DNA of 64,000 nucleotides from Phymatolithon calcareum (taxonomy: Eukaryota > Rhodophyta > Florideophyceae > Hapalidiales), in assembly GCA_977006965.1 (NCBI GenBank), contig OZ345371.1, positions 1,674,001-1,738,000 on the forward strand. The letters run 5' to 3'. The translations under genes were made by a program, and so were the position numbers. Below, piece by piece: positions 61,511 to 64,000 of the stretch (position 1 is the stretch's first letter; every line of letters begins with the position of its first letter). The notes beneath the pieces are model-generated. The model searched no databases and had not been told where the DNA came from. It saw nothing but the letters and a program-made list of their open reading frames with translations.

Positions 61511-62024
61511 CGAGAACTACTGGACTTAGGGATAGAAGCGCGATGACCTTTGCCGGCAAGCCAGCTTTTGCAGGGGTGCACTGAGTTTGGACTGAGAGCA
61601 ATGCTCACATCTTTGACCACCCCATGACGTACCATATCGGAGATATCAGAAGGGTGGACATGAGCGAGACGTTCATGCCAAAGCTGAAGGCTAGCAAATC
61701 AGGAAACTTCGGTAACTTTATTCTCATCTGCAAGGTCAAGTGAGTAAAGACTCTTGCGAAGTATACCTGTAGCAATCGTGTCATGATTTGCTTTAACAGA
61801 ACAACTCCTGTTTTGAACGAAATACCATACTCGTACTCGTCCATTTTGGAGACAGAGAGTAGTGAGTGTCCGAAGTCGGGCATGTGTATAACATCCTTCA
61901 GCATGCATTTCGACCGCGTTCCATTCACATTGATGGTAATGACGGCATTGTTGTTGGAGGTTAGGGAAGTGATGGGGAGAAAAAATAGTTTAGTTGATGA
62001 GTAGTGGTTCCTTAGTTTATTCAC
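61511..62024 (-). pseudogene. Copia pre-integrase fragment
   Basis: The minus strand reads LKDVIHMPDFGHSLLSVSKM and YGISFKTGVVLLKQ (62024-61790), then IATGILRKSLYSLDLADENK and LQLWHERLAHVHPSDISDMV, and a Cys-containing CKSWLAGKGHRASIP. This is the end of the protease and the GAG_pre-integrase zinc module of a Ty1/Copia polyprotein. Phase changes near 61790 and 61640. The integrase core is missing; the left limit near 61500 meets the helicase relic. Confidence 0.8.
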
Positions 62025-62601
62025 TAGGGTTCGAATTTGATCAAATGTGCTATGATAGCACTTTGACGAAGGTGAACCTAATTATTGTACTTACTCTAGG
62101 AATTGTCTATCATAATCTTGACATATCGTATGACACGTGTTCTATACTAATATTCATCATTATCATACGATAATCAAATTTTGACACGAGTCTTGGCCAA
62201 TCCTTGATTCAGAGTTCTGAAACACTTTGACTTTCGACTTGAGACCTGTACACGTGTACCGAGATCCGACTTGATATTGAAGAGTGATGCGATTAGAGCT
62301 TCAAGCATTCACATTTCCAACATGATAGCAGTTTGATGATGGTGAGTGTTGGAAGTGTGTTACATAGAGCTCTAGTCGTAACACACTTCACTGTCAAGTT
62401 GTGATCTCTGTACATGTGGATAAGTTTCAGGTCGAAAGACAAAGAGCCTCAGAACTTGGATTCATGAAGATTGGCGGTGGCACGAGCCAAACTTTAATAA
62501 GAATATGATAATCATACTCCCTTCACTCAGTAGATTATTTTCGATTTTTTCATGTTACACATGTCATATGATGTTATGACAGATTTGTTCATGGTTAGTA
62601 C
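62025..62601. other. AT-rich spacer, no gene identified
   Basis: It contains a short inverted pair gtgtgttac / gtaacacac around 62355-62390, next to TGTTGGAAG, which could be the start of a Copia LTR belonging to the fragment at 61511-62024. Otherwise nothing recognisable. Confidence 0.35.
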
Positions 62602-64000
62602 CAGTTTTGCACGGGCCATGGGCTCGGGCTGCTGCCCGTGGGCTGGGACGGGCCATGGGGTAGCCCAAATTTTCAGACCCGTTAGAGCCCGCAACCCGTA
62701 AAAAGGTTAACCGGTGGCCCGCGAGAAGCCCGTAACACGCTAAAATACGTACTACATAACGCAATGTCCGTGAAACGGTGGATGTATGAGTTTGGTGTAG
62801 TTGGGTCATGCATAACGATAAAAACAGGCTTTAATGTAATGGTATCGAGAAAACTATCAGTCAAATTTAGAACGTATCGGCGCTGCAGTCAGCTTCTGCT
62901 TCAATTTCGATCTCGGCGTCTATTACAGCGTCAAAATCAATCACAGGTTCACCTTCAAGACCGTGCGACGCCGTCTCCTTGACGTTAGATGGAGGCTATC
63001 TTTTCGATGGATTCAACTCCAATACGGTTGCGTCTGTTCTTAGACACAATTCCTGCAATAGAAAAGACTCTTTCGTTTTCGATTTGCGATCCTGGGATAA
63101 CCAAGATGCTTTGAGCCAGAAGTACGACATGGGGGCACCTTGTCTTTTGAGAAGCTATCCAGTCTTTTTCGTCTCATTGTCGTCACCCTGATCATCTTCG
63201 TACAGAGAGAGGAGAGCATCAGTCATCGTGCCGTCCAGGATAGGAGCATGCACGTGTGTGTGAATCGCCAATAACTTTCGCACCATCTCGTCTTGATATT
63301 TTTTGACCAACAACTTTGTGCTAGCCAACGATGTACCTGTTCGGCAATGAAGGATACACTCCAGAGAGATGTAACGTCGGTCTAACATCATTGCCATAAT
63401 GTTATGAGCAGCAAGATCATCGTACTGATCCAAATAGGCAAAATGTTTGCTCAAGCGCGAGAGAGATGCTCCAGACATTGCGAACGTAAGTTTGTACATC
63501 CATGATTCGACAGAGAAAGGACTGACAGACTGCATATCTATTGCGGCATTCGCCGCAGTTATTTGTAGATCGACAGCCACCTGTGCTGTCAATGAGACAG
63601 CATCGGACAACAGCCAGCTCTTTTGTCCTTGATTCAGGGTGCAACACAGCCTGAGAAGTTTGGTGCACTTGAGGACCGCTTGAAAGACACACCACTCGGT
63701 TTATGTCGGACACCTACGCTTCAGCTCCGGTACATTTGATTGCCCGTAGCATATGTCTATTGCAGCTCGGTAGTCCCAGAGTCGCTGGAGCATTAACACG
63801 ACACTCCCAAACCGTGTTTTCACGGGCGTGTACAGTCGTTTCGGCGGCAATCCGGCTTGTTTGCATCCATAATTCCATGCACGAGCATCTTTACCGGATT
63901 TCTTTGTCCAGGTAATGACAGATTGTAACTTTGAGCAGATCGAACTGAACGACCCAAATGGACCGGCTACAGATCCAGCACCATCGTTACCAACTGCGGC
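62602..64000 (-). mobile_element. hAT transposon, decayed, runs off right edge
   Basis: The left end starts CAGTTTTGCACGGGCC, with a subterminal region (62602-62725) dense in gggcc/ggccc, as in many hAT elements. The minus strand carries transposase. TPVKTRFGSVVLMLQRLWDY (about 63830-63770) is the T-R-F/W block and MAMMLDRRYISLE (about 63400-63360) is the LDPRY block. GSQIENERVFSIAGIVSKNR with RIGVESIEKIA (about 63105-63005) is the C-terminal dimerisation domain. A TAA near 63702 and a phase change between 63155 and 63112 break it. The other terminus is outside the window. Confidence 0.88.

Noticed and set aside
62347-62390. TGTTGGAAGTGTGTTAC as a Copia LTR start
   Set aside because: Suggestive, but no second LTR is in the window and the 3' limit cannot be set.

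Overview
The window is nuclear DNA from a eukaryote. Its genes are long, mostly intronless open frames (a LARP4-type La protein, a tandem PRMT7-type methyltransferase, a YIPF1/2-type Golgi membrane protein, a Fringe-like glycosyltransferase). They lie in a large field of decayed transposons of eukaryotic classes: APE-type LINEs, Ty3/Gypsy with a chromodomain, Ty1/Copia, hAT and PiggyBac-like. Remnants of a Hog-type Hint-domain gene, the near absence of introns (one 94-nt intron is inferred in a dead gene), and compact genes set between repeat blocks best fit a red alga of the Chondrus/Gracilaria type. That assignment is inference; no rRNA or organelle marker is present.

Layout. 1-5574: diverged unknown repeats around a tandemly duplicated, frame-broken Hint gene. 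5575-15251: a dead LINE fragment, then a plus-strand Gypsy element whose gag is split by a complete minus-strand chromodomain Gypsy element with 289-bp LTRs. 15263-19687: unknown minus-strand frames, a WD40 relic, and a dead minus-strand gene with a recognisable spliceosomal intron, hit by a 793-bp hAT element (8-bp duplication) and by a Copia element (19693-23906, 5-bp duplication). 24200-25087: a long inverted-repeat element. 26747-40530: a LINE-dominated tract. Its centre is a nearly intact LINE (30051-36246) whose ORF2 has been interrupted by a 5'-truncated, almost identical copy of itself in reverse orientation, flanked by a perfect 15-bp duplication. An intact 395-codon gene of unknown function (37598-38785) sits here, followed by a near-perfect hairpin.

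41823-54939 is the gene island: a small putative N-myristoylated protein, PRMT7 and the YIPF gene (divergent, start codons 344 bp apart), the La-motif protein and a Golgi-type glycosyltransferase, all with undamaged frames. 54940-64000 returns to decay: a second LINE family, a degenerate copy of the 37598 gene, a PiggyBac-like transposase relic, about 180-bp tandem repeats, an SF1 helicase relic, a Copia fragment and an hAT transposase that runs off the right edge.

The host genes do not form one pathway. The most striking feature is the LINE system: recent self-nesting, a conserved 3' stem-loop, a subfamily spread with a shared premature stop, and older relatives. Next come the unknown gene family (37598 plus its relic at 56840) and the hairpins at 38881 and 36738.
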